This document shows, piece after piece, positions 1 to 6,260 of a stretch of DNA of 8,280 nt (positions within the stretch are counted from its first letter, which is position 1; each line of letters begins with the position of its first letter). The stretch is from an uncultured Lachnospiraceae bacterium. GTDB lineage: Bacteria; Bacillota; Clostridia; Lachnospirales; Lachnospiraceae. The DNA lies in contig CAJUJP010000079.1 in NCBI GenBank assembly GCA_910586615.1, positions 1 through 8,280 on the forward strand, written 5' to 3'. The notes under the pieces are model-generated. The model worked only from the letters and a program-made list of their open reading frames with translations, was not told the origin of the DNA and did no database searches. Position numbers and translations under genes: made by a program.

Positions 1-74
1 GCAATCAGAGACTGATGTGCGTCACGAAGAACGGTTTCCATGATTCCAACCGGCTTTTTAATCTGTTCTGCCAT
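1..74 (-). CDS. oadA: Oxaloacetate decarboxylase alpha / 5S-type carboxyltransferase, N-terminal fragment (cut by window edge)
   Basis: Only the first 24 codons are inside the window; the gene runs out past position 1. The visible N-terminus begins MAEQIKKPVG and contains E-T-V-L-R-D-A-H-Q-S-L (residues 13-23). This is the hallmark start of the HMGL-like carboxyltransferase barrel shared by OadA, PycB and the 5S subunit of transcarboxylase. The Asp of RDAHQ (D18) corresponds to the family's metal-binding Asp. These enzymes move a carboxyl group between a 2-oxoacid (oxaloacetate/pyruvate) and biotin in the cytoplasm. An AAAGGA ribosome site lies at 86-91, 11 nt before the ATG, a slightly long spacing. 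It follows oadB after 121 bp and is the last visible gene of the biotin-enzyme operon. Whether it carries its own C-terminal biotin domain, as OadA does, or lacks one, as 5S does, cannot be seen. A separate carrier gene upstream makes the biotin-less form plausible. Confidence 0.9.
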   Translation of the reverse strand, partial: MAEQIKKPVGIMETVLRDAHQSLI

Positions 75-195
75 TATGTTTTCATTCCTTTCTCAATTTG
101 ATTTCTCACTACGCCTCTGTGAACCCCTTCCCGATGCGGTAATTCTGGTGCAGTTTCCGCAAGCAGGAAAGTATGTCACAATTGCACATTATAGT

Positions 196-1341
196 TTAGA
201 ATACTCCGAATACTGCCATGAATGTACCGGCTGCAACCGCAGTACCGATAACGCCCGCCACGTTAGGACCCATAGCATGCATCAGCAGGAAATTGGTAGG
301 ATCAGCCTCTGCACCCACCTTCTGCGACACTCTTGCCGCCATAGGCACGGCAGACACACCTGCGGAACCGATCAGCGGATTCACCTTGCCCTTTGTCACC
401 GCACACATCAGTTTACCAAACAACACACCGGCAGCCGTACCGAACGCAAACGCAACCAGACCTAAAACAACGATTTTGATGGTATCCCAGTTGAGGAACG
501 CCTCTGCGCTTGTGGTCGCACCTACGGAAGTACCAAGGATGATTACCACGATATACATGAGTGCATTAGATGCAGTGTCTGTCAACTGTCTTACCACACC
601 GGATTCTCTGAACAGGTTACCTAACATCAGCATACCAACAAGGGGCGCTGTAGTAGGCAGGATCAAAGAAACGACTACTGTTACCACAATAGGGAACAGA
701 ATCTTCTCTAATTTGCTGACAGGACGAAGCTGTCCCATCTTGATCTTCCGCTCTTTCTCTGTCGTAAAGAGTTTCATGATCGGCGGCTGGATAATCGGCA
801 CCAGCGCCATATAGGAATAAGCCGCCACGGCGATAGGTCCCATCAGTGTAGTCTGTCCCAGCTTACCCGCAAGGAAGATAGATGTAGGGCCGTCTGCGCC
901 GCCGATAATGGAAATAGCTGCCGCAGCCTTGTCATTAAAGCCAAGGAAAATCGCCCCGAAATATGCTGCAAAAATACCAAACTGTGCTGCCGCGCCGAGA
1001 AGAAAGCTCTTCGGATTAGCAATAAGAGGACCGAAGTCTGTCATCGCACCGACACCCATAAAGATCAGGGACGGCAGAATCGCCCACTCGTCTAACTTAT
1101 AAAAATAATACAGCAGACCACCACCGGCGCCGTCATCTCCGTAAGGTGCCATAATATCCGGATAGATATTAACAAGCAGCATACCAAAAGCGATCGGAAC
1201 CAGCAAAAGCGGTTCAAAGCCTTTGGCGATGGCCAGATATAGAAATACAAGTGCTACGACAATCATGATGTAATTACCGATTTCCAGATTAAAGAAAGCG
1301 GTCTGATGTATCAGATTGTCAAGCGTCTCTACTATATACAT
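196..1341 (-). CDS. oadB: Sodium ion-translocating decarboxylase beta subunit (OadB/MmdB/GcdB family)
   Basis: Polytopic membrane pump that decarboxylates carboxybiotin and couples this to Na+ export. Its 381 residues match the shorter MmdB/GcdB type rather than the longer enterobacterial OadB. Family landmarks are clear. GGADGPTSIF (147-156) carries D150, equivalent to the essential Asp203 of Klebsiella OadB. NPLIGSAGVS...R (321-337) carries N321, G325, S330 and R337, whose spacing matches N373, G377, S382 and R389 of Klebsiella. GNLFRESGVV (241-250) is also typical. Hydrophobic segments run throughout, for example about 24-39, 44-60, 113-133, 213-235, 260-275 and 288-312, plus a Gly/Ala-rich C-terminal helix. 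The start is supported by a strong AGGAGGTT at 1348-1355, 6 nt from the ATG. It lies 98 bp after the biotin carrier gene and 121 bp before oadA. All key residues I could align are present, so the pump looks functional. The cation is Na+ by family precedent only. Confidence 0.96.
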   Translation of the reverse strand: MYIVETLDNLIHQTAFFNLEIGNYIMIVVALVFLYLAIAKGFEPLLLVPIAFGMLLVNIYPDIMAPYGDDGAGGGLLYYFYKLDEWAILPSLIFMGVGAMTDFGPLIANPKSFLLGAAAQFGIFAAYFGAIFLGFNDKAAAAISIIGGADGPTSIFLAGKLGQTTLMGPIAVAAYSYMALVPIIQPPIMKLFTTEKERKIKMGQLRPVSKLEKILFPIVVTVVVSLILPTTAPLVGMLMLGNLFRESGVVRQLTDTASNALMYIVVIILGTSVGATTSAEAFLNWDTIKIVVLGLVAFAFGTAAGVLFGKLMCAVTKGKVNPLIGSAGVSAVPMAARVSQKVGAEADPTNFLLMHAMGPNVAGVIGTAVAAGTFMAVFGVF

Positions 1342-1374
1342 TTTATTAACCTCCTGTAGTTTTAGTCTCAGATG

Positions 1375-1407
1375 CCTGACCAGGGGCCAGGTACTGACAT
1401 TTTGTCA
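1375..1407 (-). other. Two tandem mRNA hairpins in the oadB leader
   Basis: Read as minus-strand RNA, the gap between the biotin carrier gene and oadB can fold into two adjacent small hairpins. The first (1395-1407) is TGACA-AAA-TGTCA. The second (1375-1391) is CCTGGCC-CCT-GGTCAGG, seven pairs including one G-U with a three-base loop. Neither is followed by a T-run, so they are not intrinsic terminators. They sit about 20 nt upstream of the strong oadB ribosome site. A role in mRNA processing, stability or setting subunit ratios is inference. Confidence 0.4.
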
Positions 1408-1439
1408 TAACAATTCAGACATAAGCCAAACTGTTACAA

Positions 1440-1817
1440 TTAATTCAATGTTGCCAGTAATGCGCCCGCCTCAACAGCATCGCCTACAGCTACATTAATA
1501 CTTGCTACAGTACCATCCTGAGGAGCAACTACAGGAATCTCCATCTTCATGGCTTCCACAATTACGACAGCGTCACCTTTCTTCACTGCCTGTCCTACGC
1601 TTGCTTCGATCTTAAATACCTTGCCTGCCGCGCCGGCCTCGATCTTAACACTGCCTGCCGCGCCGCCTGCTGCAGGTGCAGCTGCAGGAGCAGGTGCTGC
1701 CTTGGGAACTGCCCTGGGTGCTGCAGGTGCTGCTGCAACCGGTGCGCCGCTTGTCTGGCCTTCTTCCACTACTACATCATATACGCTTCCGTTTACGGTA
1801 ATTGTATAATTTTTCAT
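1440..1817 (-). CDS. Biotin carboxyl carrier protein of a decarboxylase/transcarboxylase (MmdC/GcdC/1.3S type)
   Basis: Small biotinylated carrier that shuttles CO2 as carboxybiotin between the carboxyltransferase and the OadB pump. A short N-terminal segment (MKNYTITVNG..., about 1-25) precedes an Ala/Pro-rich flexible linker (about 25-55). The biotinyl domain (about 56-125) contains the biotinylation motif EAMKM, with the acceptor Lys at residue 91, and ends in a typical GDAVEAGALLATLN hairpin. I chose the ATG at 1817 (125 aa). AGGAGG at 1826-1831 is 8 nt from it, but only 2 nt from the upstream in-frame ATG at 1823, which would add Met-Lys. Family members usually begin MKNY or MKKY. It lies 21 bp after the OadG-like gene. 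Biotin attachment requires a BirA ligase encoded elsewhere. The domain order and length match 1.3S, MmdC and GcdC proteins; the specific enzyme it serves is inferred from its operon. Confidence 0.93.
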   Translation of the reverse strand: MKNYTITVNGSVYDVVVEEGQTSGAPVAAAPAAPRAVPKAAPAPAAAPAAGGAAGSVKIEAGAAGKVFKIEASVGQAVKKGDAVVIVEAMKMEIPVVAPQDGTVASINVAVGDAVEAGALLATLN

Positions 1818-1838
1818 CTTCATATCCTCCTATGACTC

Positions 1839-2564
1839 TTAGGCATTCTGCCATTTGCTCTTATTAGATTTTCTGATGGACCTTACTACGAATCCGTCTG
1901 TGGAACCGGAACCTTCATAGGCCGCAATTGCAGCCGCAATAACTGCCACCAGCTCCGTATCATCGGAAAGTTCTTCCTGCACCGCAGGCTGTACTGCTGC
2001 CGGAGCCGGCTGTGCATTAGCCGCCGGAGCACTTGCCTCCGTCTTCTTCTTCGACTCCATCTTGGAAATCAGTGAGAAGCAGGAAATAATCAGGCTGATC
2101 AGAATCAGCACAACAAATACGGTTCCCATACCGATCAAAGTATTCATGCCCGCTTTGAGCATGATCTCGCCGGTAGAATATTTCACGTTCGTCGTAATAC
2201 CCGTAAAAGCGCCCGTCGCAGCATCAACAACAAACTCTACTGTAGCGTTATGGCTCGAACCGAGTACCTCGACGCTGATCACCATCTCTTCATCGGTGGT
2301 ATGTGCAGAGCCTCCTGCAGTACCTTCAAAAGTACCGATATCCTTCAGTGCATCTTTCCATCCGAGAAGTCCGGCATAAATCACCTCATCGGACGCGTAC
2401 TGCTCAACAGCATTCTCGTTTACGATCTCATCGATATTCTCGAGCGTCGCCTCACCGAACTGCAGCATACTCGCTTCATTTGGATCTGCCGCTTCTTCCT
2501 GTCCGCATGCACACAGGCCGACCATACAGGTAATCATACCTAATATTGCTAATAATTTTTTCAT
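1839..2564 (-). CDS. oadG: OadG-family decarboxylase gamma/delta subunit with N-terminal lipoprotein domain
   Basis: Likely small subunit that anchors and assembles the decarboxylase complex at the membrane. Numbered from the ATG at 2564 (241 aa), it has a lipoprotein-type signal peptide (MKKLLAILGMITC...) ending in L-C-A-C-G, so Cys20 is the probable lipidated residue. A soluble domain of about 115 residues follows (about 24-138), predicted outside the membrane. One transmembrane helix spans about 143-166 (NTLIGMGTVFVVLILISLII). Then come a Lys-rich turn, an Ala/Pro linker (about 175-197) and the C-terminal OadG signature (ELVAVIAAAIAAY...VRSIRKS). Two further in-frame ATGs lie upstream (2576, 2573). 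AGGA overlaps or nearly touches them but is 11 nt from 2564, and only 2564 gives a clean signal peptide. Either way the gene starts 5-17 bp after the carboxyltransferase stop, so they are translationally close. Classic OadG/MmdD proteins are only about 80-120 aa; the outer domain is extra. It vaguely resembles DUF3887, but I cannot confirm that. Confidence 0.85.
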   Translation of the reverse strand: MKKLLAILGMITCMVGLCACGQEEAADPNEASMLQFGEATLENIDEIVNENAVEQYASDEVIYAGLLGWKDALKDIGTFEGTAGGSAHTTDEEMVISVEVLGSSHNATVEFVVDAATGAFTGITTNVKYSTGEIMLKAGMNTLIGMGTVFVVLILISLIISCFSLISKMESKKKTEASAPAANAQPAPAAVQPAVQEELSDDTELVAVIAAAIAAYEGSGSTDGFVVRSIRKSNKSKWQNA

Positions 2565-2581
2565 ATTAAGCATCATCCTTT

Positions 2582-4009
2582 CTAAACTGTACCGTGTTTT
2601 TTATCCGGACGGCCTTCACTCTTAGTCGCTAACATCTCGAAGGCACCGATCACATATTTTCTTGTGTCGGCAGGCTCTACGATCTGATCTACATATCCTC
2701 TCTTTGCCGCACTCGTTACGTTATTCTGAAGTGCCGCATACTCTTTTGCACACGCGTCAATGGCATCAGCGCCCTGTCCGTCACAGATGATCTTAGCCGC
2801 AAGTGCCGCATCCATCATGCCGATCTCAGCATCCGGCCACGCGATGGTAATGTCTGCGCCCACAGCCTTGGAATTCATTGCCACATATGCACTTCCGTAT
2901 GCCTTGCCGATGATCACATTCACCTTCGGAACTGTTGCATTTGCAAAAGCATATGTAAGTTTCCCTACAGCTTTGGCAATTCTTCTCTCAGAACACTTTG
3001 TCGCCGCAAATCCCTTTACGTTTGTCAGAGATAATACCGGAATGTCAAAAGCATCACAGAAGTTGATAAACTCTGCCGCTTTCTCTGCACCTCTTACCGA
3101 CAGCGCCGCATCAAACTTTTCAGTCACTTCGCCGTCCTCATTATAAACCTGTGTACGATTGGCAACCGCACCGATGGTTGCGCCGTTCAGTCTGATGAAT
3201 CCGACAACCATATCCTTTGCATAATTCTGCTTTACTTCCGTAAAAATGCCATTATCCGCGATCTGGGATAAAGCAATGGAAGTGTCGCCCACACAGTCAG
3301 CGATCTGTGCACATGCTCTGTTCAGATCATCCGTGCAGTCATCCACTGCGATCTCTGCATTATTGGCAGGCAGCATGGAAACAAGCTGTCTGATCTGTGC
3401 CATGATCGATGCCTCATCGCCAACCATATCCACGAGTCCGGTTTCCTCGCTCTGGAATGCTGCCGCCGCTGTATCACATCTGGACACCTCGTTGCCTTCC
3501 AGCGCATTGGGAGAATTCACGAACAGCTTCGCTTTCTTCTCTTCCATAAAAGTAAAGTCTGTCATAGCAGGAATCAGGGCAAGTCCGCCGCCGCAGCTTC
3601 CAAATACCGCAGTGATCTGCGGAATCACACCGGATGCCAGTGTCTGTTTCATATAGATCTCACCGAAACCGTTCAAGGCATCTGTCGCCTCCTGCAGTCT
3701 AAGTCCGGCAGAATCGATCAAACCGATCACAGGCGCACCTGTCTTCAATGCCAGATCATAGAGGTTTGCAATTTTCTTAGCATGCATTTCGCCGACCGTT
3801 CCGCTTAAAACGGATGCATCCTGGCTATAAACATACACAAGATTACCATCAATCACTCCATAGCCGGTCACAACACCGTCAGAAGGAGTTTCTGCCTGTT
3901 TCAGATTGAAATCCGTAGCTCTCGCTGTCACAAGCGCACCGATCTCAACGAAACTGTTTTCATCGAGCAAAGCGTTGATTCTTTGACTCGCTTGAGAAGT
4001 AGTACTCAT
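2582..4009 (-). CDS. Acyl-CoA carboxyltransferase subunit (MmdA/PccB/12S-like), divergent and short
   Basis: Crotonase-fold carboxyltransferase of the acetyl/propionyl-CoA carboxylase beta superfamily, expected to move CO2 between an acyl-CoA and carrier biotin in the cytoplasm. Two carboxyltransferase domains are visible. The N-domain (about 1-215) has DGVVTGYG, AHAKKI-like MHAKKI (75-80), DSAGLRLQE (99-107) and the oxyanion-type GSCGGG (137-142). The C-domain (about 245-475) has YAKDMVVGF, FCDAFDIP, KAYGSAYVAMNSK (369-381), IAWPDAEIGMM and the terminal KKHG. At 475 aa it is shorter than MmdA/PccB (about 510-540) because it lacks their usual N-terminal extension. The loop normally reading PGFLPGT...QE...RHGAK is replaced by KGFAATKCSERRIAKAVGK (332-350). 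ATG at 4009 has GGAGGG (4017-4022) 7 nt upstream. It is the first gene of the operon. Methylmalonyl-CoA, malonyl-CoA or another acyl-CoA is possible; I would not assign a substrate. Confidence 0.88.
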   Translation of the reverse strand: MSTTSQASQRINALLDENSFVEIGALVTARATDFNLKQAETPSDGVVTGYGVIDGNLVYVYSQDASVLSGTVGEMHAKKIANLYDLALKTGAPVIGLIDSAGLRLQEATDALNGFGEIYMKQTLASGVIPQITAVFGSCGGGLALIPAMTDFTFMEEKKAKLFVNSPNALEGNEVSRCDTAAAAFQSEETGLVDMVGDEASIMAQIRQLVSMLPANNAEIAVDDCTDDLNRACAQIADCVGDTSIALSQIADNGIFTEVKQNYAKDMVVGFIRLNGATIGAVANRTQVYNEDGEVTEKFDAALSVRGAEKAAEFINFCDAFDIPVLSLTNVKGFAATKCSERRIAKAVGKLTYAFANATVPKVNVIIGKAYGSAYVAMNSKAVGADITIAWPDAEIGMMDAALAAKIICDGQGADAIDACAKEYAALQNNVTSAAKRGYVDQIVEPADTRKYVIGAFEMLATKSEGRPDKKHGTV

Positions 4010-4039
4010 TTTTCAGCCCTCCATTTATCATAATCTTAA

Positions 4040-4073
4040 ATAATAATAACATTATTATTATGTGCATAGCACA
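4040..4073. promoter_or_regulatory. Two adjacent inverted repeats at the operon transcription start (candidate operator or 5'-UTR structure)
   Basis: Positions 4061-4073 read TGTGC-ATA-GCACA, a perfect 5-bp inverted repeat. Immediately beside it, 4040-4061 is an A/T-only (bar one C) inverted repeat with 10-bp arms built from TAA/TTA triplets around a two-base centre. Counting from the predicted start near 4074, the first covers about +1 to +13 and the second about +13 to +34. That is a classic repressor position, and it could also form a 5'-UTR stem. Neither matches a BirA, Rex, FapR or cre consensus as I know them. The regulator is unknown. Confidence 0.4.
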
Positions 4074-4080
4074 CGAACGT

Positions 4081-4109
4081 AGTATACCATAGTTTGGACG
4101 GCTCGACCA
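4081..4109 (-). promoter_or_regulatory. Extended -10 promoter for the biotin-decarboxylase operon
   Basis: On the minus strand the -10 is TATACT (4081-4086, five of six to TATAAT), preceded by TGG to give TGn-TATACT (4081-4089). The -35 position, 17 nt further up, is the poor TGGTCG (4104-4109), as is usual for extended -10 promoters. Transcription would start near 4074, leaving a leader of about 65 nt before the carboxyltransferase ATG at 4009. No riboswitch-sized structure fits in that leader. Confidence 0.65.
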
Positions 4110-4120
4110 GCACATTTTCC

Positions 4121-4169
4121 AAAAAATTTCACGAAAAGCGCCAAAAAAATGTTAAGAAGCCCCGTGAAA
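4121..4169 (-). terminator. Weak candidate terminator after the D,D-carboxypeptidase gene
   Basis: Minus-strand RNA has TTTCACG (4163-4169) complementary to CGTGAAA (4127-4133), followed by six T residues (4121-4126). That is the right order for an intrinsic terminator about 50 nt after the stop at 4219. However, the loop is about 29 nt, the stem is only seven base pairs and AT-rich, and I see no better inner stem. It may instead be coincidental in an A/T-rich spacer. The rest of 4170-4218 shows nothing I can name. Confidence 0.3.
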
Positions 4170-4218
4170 ATAACGATAAATCATTTCCCGGAGACTTACA
4201 CGTTTTGCACTGCCGGAA

Positions 4219-5523
4219 CTAAGGAAGAAAAATTTTTAACAGATAGCTGCAGATCCACCCGTAAGTCCGTTCTTCCACCGCCTCCGCAGTGACGATGGGA
4301 TACCTCTTCACAAGCGTGCCGTTCAGGTAATAGCTGACTGAACCGATTTCCGTCCTTTCTGCCACCGGTGCCTGAAGCACATCCGCAATCCGGGTTTTTA
4401 CCTCTACCTCGTCCTCCTCACACAGCAGACAGGAAATCTCCGTCTCGCCGTGGTTTTCCAGCTTTACCCCCACGTCCGCCTGACTGTAAGGCGCACCGGA
4501 AGCTCCGTCTATTCCGTTTCGTACCGGTATGTCACGAAAAGTTTTCTCCTCATAAATATCCCTGTACCGGTATCGTTCCATGCCGTATGCCACAAGCTTC
4601 TTCATATCGCTCCACTTATAGGTTCTGTTATTCGGCCAGCCGCAGGCAAGAAGCGCAACAGTAAAGATCCGTCCTTCGCTCTCCACTGCTCCCACATAGC
4701 AATATCCGGCATTATTGGTAAATCCTGTCTTGCCCGACAGTGCTTCCTTCATCATGCCGAGAAATGCGTTGTGATTATTGCAGTGGAAGCTTCTTGCCCC
4801 GTCTGCATCGGTAAAATCATAGCTGATCGTCCTTGTGATCTTTAGAAACTGCTCCCTGGCCGGGGAATCCGTCACGCAGTAAGCCATGATCCGGGCCAGA
4901 TCCTGTGCCGTCGTAGAATGAATCTTTCCACTGTCATTGACTACCGCATCCAGCCCGTTAGGCGTGATGAAATAAGTATCATAACATCCGATGTCCCTGG
5001 CTTTCTGGTTCATCATGGACGCAAACTCTTCCACACTTCCGCCCACCGTCTCCGCAATCACCACTGCCGAGTCATTATGAGATTCCAGCATCAACGAATA
5101 AAGCAGGTCTTCCAGCCTGTACCTCTCTCCCTGCTTCACATACAGCTTTACCTTGGGCATACTTGCCGCATAGGAAGACACCTCCGCGATCTGGTCCGGA
5201 TTGCTGTACTCCAGCGCCAGAATGCAGGTCATGATTTTCGTGGTGCTGGCCATAGGCATGACATCCGTCGCATTTTTTCCGTACAGAACACGCCCCGAAT
5301 CCGCATCCATGAGTACCGCCGCCTGGGCATAGAGCTGCAGGTCTTCCTTCTTCTCCTCCGCTGTTTCTTCTGCACAGGCCGGCATTGTCTGACAACAAAA
5401 CAAGGCAATCGCCAGCATCGCGGCAATCACCCTGTTACAAATCATTTTGCGGCCCGGTTCCGGCTCAGATAAAGCAGAACCTTCCGTTATCCTGTGAAAA
5501 AACTTATTAAAAAAGAAATACAT
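4219..5523 (-). CDS. Exported D-alanyl-D-alanine carboxypeptidase (PBP5/DacF-like, S11 family)
   Basis: Serine peptidase that trims the terminal D-Ala from peptidoglycan stem peptides outside the membrane. The three active-site motifs are intact: SxxK as S93-T-T-K96 (MASTTK), SxN as S148-H-N150 (ESHNDS) and KTG at 265-267 (SGKTGFTNNAG). A hydrophobic signal segment (about 31-48) ends in PACA before a charged EETAEE stretch, suggesting cleavage near residue 51. Residues about 325-413 fit the C-terminal beta domain of PBP5-type enzymes, and the tail (WICSYLLKIFLP) could be an amphipathic membrane anchor. The ATG at 5523 has AAGGG about 11 nt upstream but gives an unusually long 26-residue lead before the signal peptide. 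The in-frame ATG at 5445 would give a textbook signal peptide but has no ribosome site. It follows scpB by 125 bp, echoing the scpA-scpB-dacB neighbourhood of Bacillus. A sporulation role (DacB/DacF) versus vegetative (DacA) cannot be decided from sequence. Confidence 0.93.
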   Translation of the reverse strand: MYFFFNKFFHRITEGSALSEPEPGRKMICNRVIAAMLAIALFCCQTMPACAEETAEEKKEDLQLYAQAAVLMDADSGRVLYGKNATDVMPMASTTKIMTCILALEYSNPDQIAEVSSYAASMPKVKLYVKQGERYRLEDLLYSLMLESHNDSAVVIAETVGGSVEEFASMMNQKARDIGCYDTYFITPNGLDAVVNDSGKIHSTTAQDLARIMAYCVTDSPAREQFLKITRTISYDFTDADGARSFHCNNHNAFLGMMKEALSGKTGFTNNAGYCYVGAVESEGRIFTVALLACGWPNNRTYKWSDMKKLVAYGMERYRYRDIYEEKTFRDIPVRNGIDGASGAPYSQADVGVKLENHGETEISCLLCEEDEVEVKTRIADVLQAPVAERTEIGSVSYYLNGTLVKRYPIVTAEAVEERTYGWICSYLLKIFLP

Positions 5524-5648
5524 GCATATACTGACCCTTATGGTTCTTCGTTACTATGTATATGCGGACACGGCTTCCCTATGACCATGTTTTCACAGTC
5601 AGCTGTCTCATCTGTTCCTGCTGTCCCATGTCTCACCGGAAGGATATC

Positions 5649-6218
5649 TCAGATATCAAGCTGCAGCTGTACCTCCGACTCCGCCTGCTGCTTAAATTCT
5701 TCGATCTGAACTGCATTGAGCTCCGGCAGGTCTTCCAGAGATTTTACACCGAAACTCCGGAGAAACTGTTCTGTCGTGCCAAACAGCAGCGGCCGTCCGG
5801 GTGCATCCAGCCGCCCTACTTCCGTGATCAGATCATATTCCAGAAGCTTATTGACCGCATGGTCGCAGCTTACGCCTCTTACCTTCTCAATCTCAAGCCT
5901 GGTAACCGGCTGCTTGTAAGCGATAATGGAAAGTGTTTCCAGAAGAGTGTCCGTCAGCACAAATTTTTTGGGCGCCTTGGCGATCCTGATCAGGTATTCG
6001 TACAGTTCTCCTTTGGTACACATCTGGACCGCGTCGTTCAGTGTGGTCAGTCCGATTCCTCTGTCCTGGGCACTGTAATCCTGTGCCATTTCTTCCAGAA
6101 GTTCCTTCGTTACCGCCTTATCCTCTTCGATCACTGTCGAAAGGCTGTCCACGCTGACTGAATCGCCCATCGTGAACAAAATAGCCTCCAAAACTGCTTT
6201 TGCCTTTGCTCTTTCCAT
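5649..6218 (-). CDS. scpB: Segregation and condensation protein B (ScpB)
   Basis: Winged-helix kleisin-interacting (Kite) subunit of the SMC-ScpA-ScpB condensin complex on the nucleoid, needed for chromosome compaction and segregation. Its 189 residues match the family size. Recognisable blocks are the N-terminal AKAVLEAILFTMGDSV, the mid LLETLSIIAYKQPVTRLEIEKVRGV (about 95-119), which contains the strongly conserved IAYxQPVTR-x-EI-x-x-x-RGV signature, and DAPGRPLLFGTTEQFLRSFGV towards the end. ATG at 6218 has GAGGG (6226-6230) with 7-nt spacing. It starts 42 bp after the scpA stop, as expected for the usual scpAB pair. No missing segment is seen. Confidence 0.97.
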   Translation of the reverse strand: MERAKAKAVLEAILFTMGDSVSVDSLSTVIEEDKAVTKELLEEMAQDYSAQDRGIGLTTLNDAVQMCTKGELYEYLIRIAKAPKKFVLTDTLLETLSIIAYKQPVTRLEIEKVRGVSCDHAVNKLLEYDLITEVGRLDAPGRPLLFGTTEQFLRSFGVKSLEDLPELNAVQIEEFKQQAESEVQLQLDI

Positions 6219-6260
6219 CTTTCTTCCCTCTTACCGCCGCATTTCATTTCACTGCATACA

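Noticed and set aside
218..814. Plus-strand open frame of 198 codons over oadB
   Set aside because: It is antisense to a pump gene with all known essential residues. The Thr/Pro/Ala-rich product is typical of the complement of a membrane-protein gene.
4010..4074. Riboswitch in the leader of the biotin-decarboxylase operon
   Set aside because: The predicted leader is only about 65 nt, mostly A/T palindrome, and matches no riboswitch core I know.
4918..5472. Long plus-strand open frame (184 codons) antisense to the D,D-carboxypeptidase gene
   Set aside because: Its product is rich in His/Arg and shows no recognisable domain, and the opposite strand has an intact S11 peptidase with all three motifs. 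It is a codon-bias shadow.
5524..5648. CATAGTA-like sporulation sigma (-10) element before the D,D-carboxypeptidase gene
   Set aside because: No matching -35 element at 17-18 nt was found, and such seven-base matches are common by chance.
5556..6161. Plus-strand open frame of 201 codons over scpB
   Set aside because: It lies opposite a complete, well-conserved ScpB and no family signature is visible in it.
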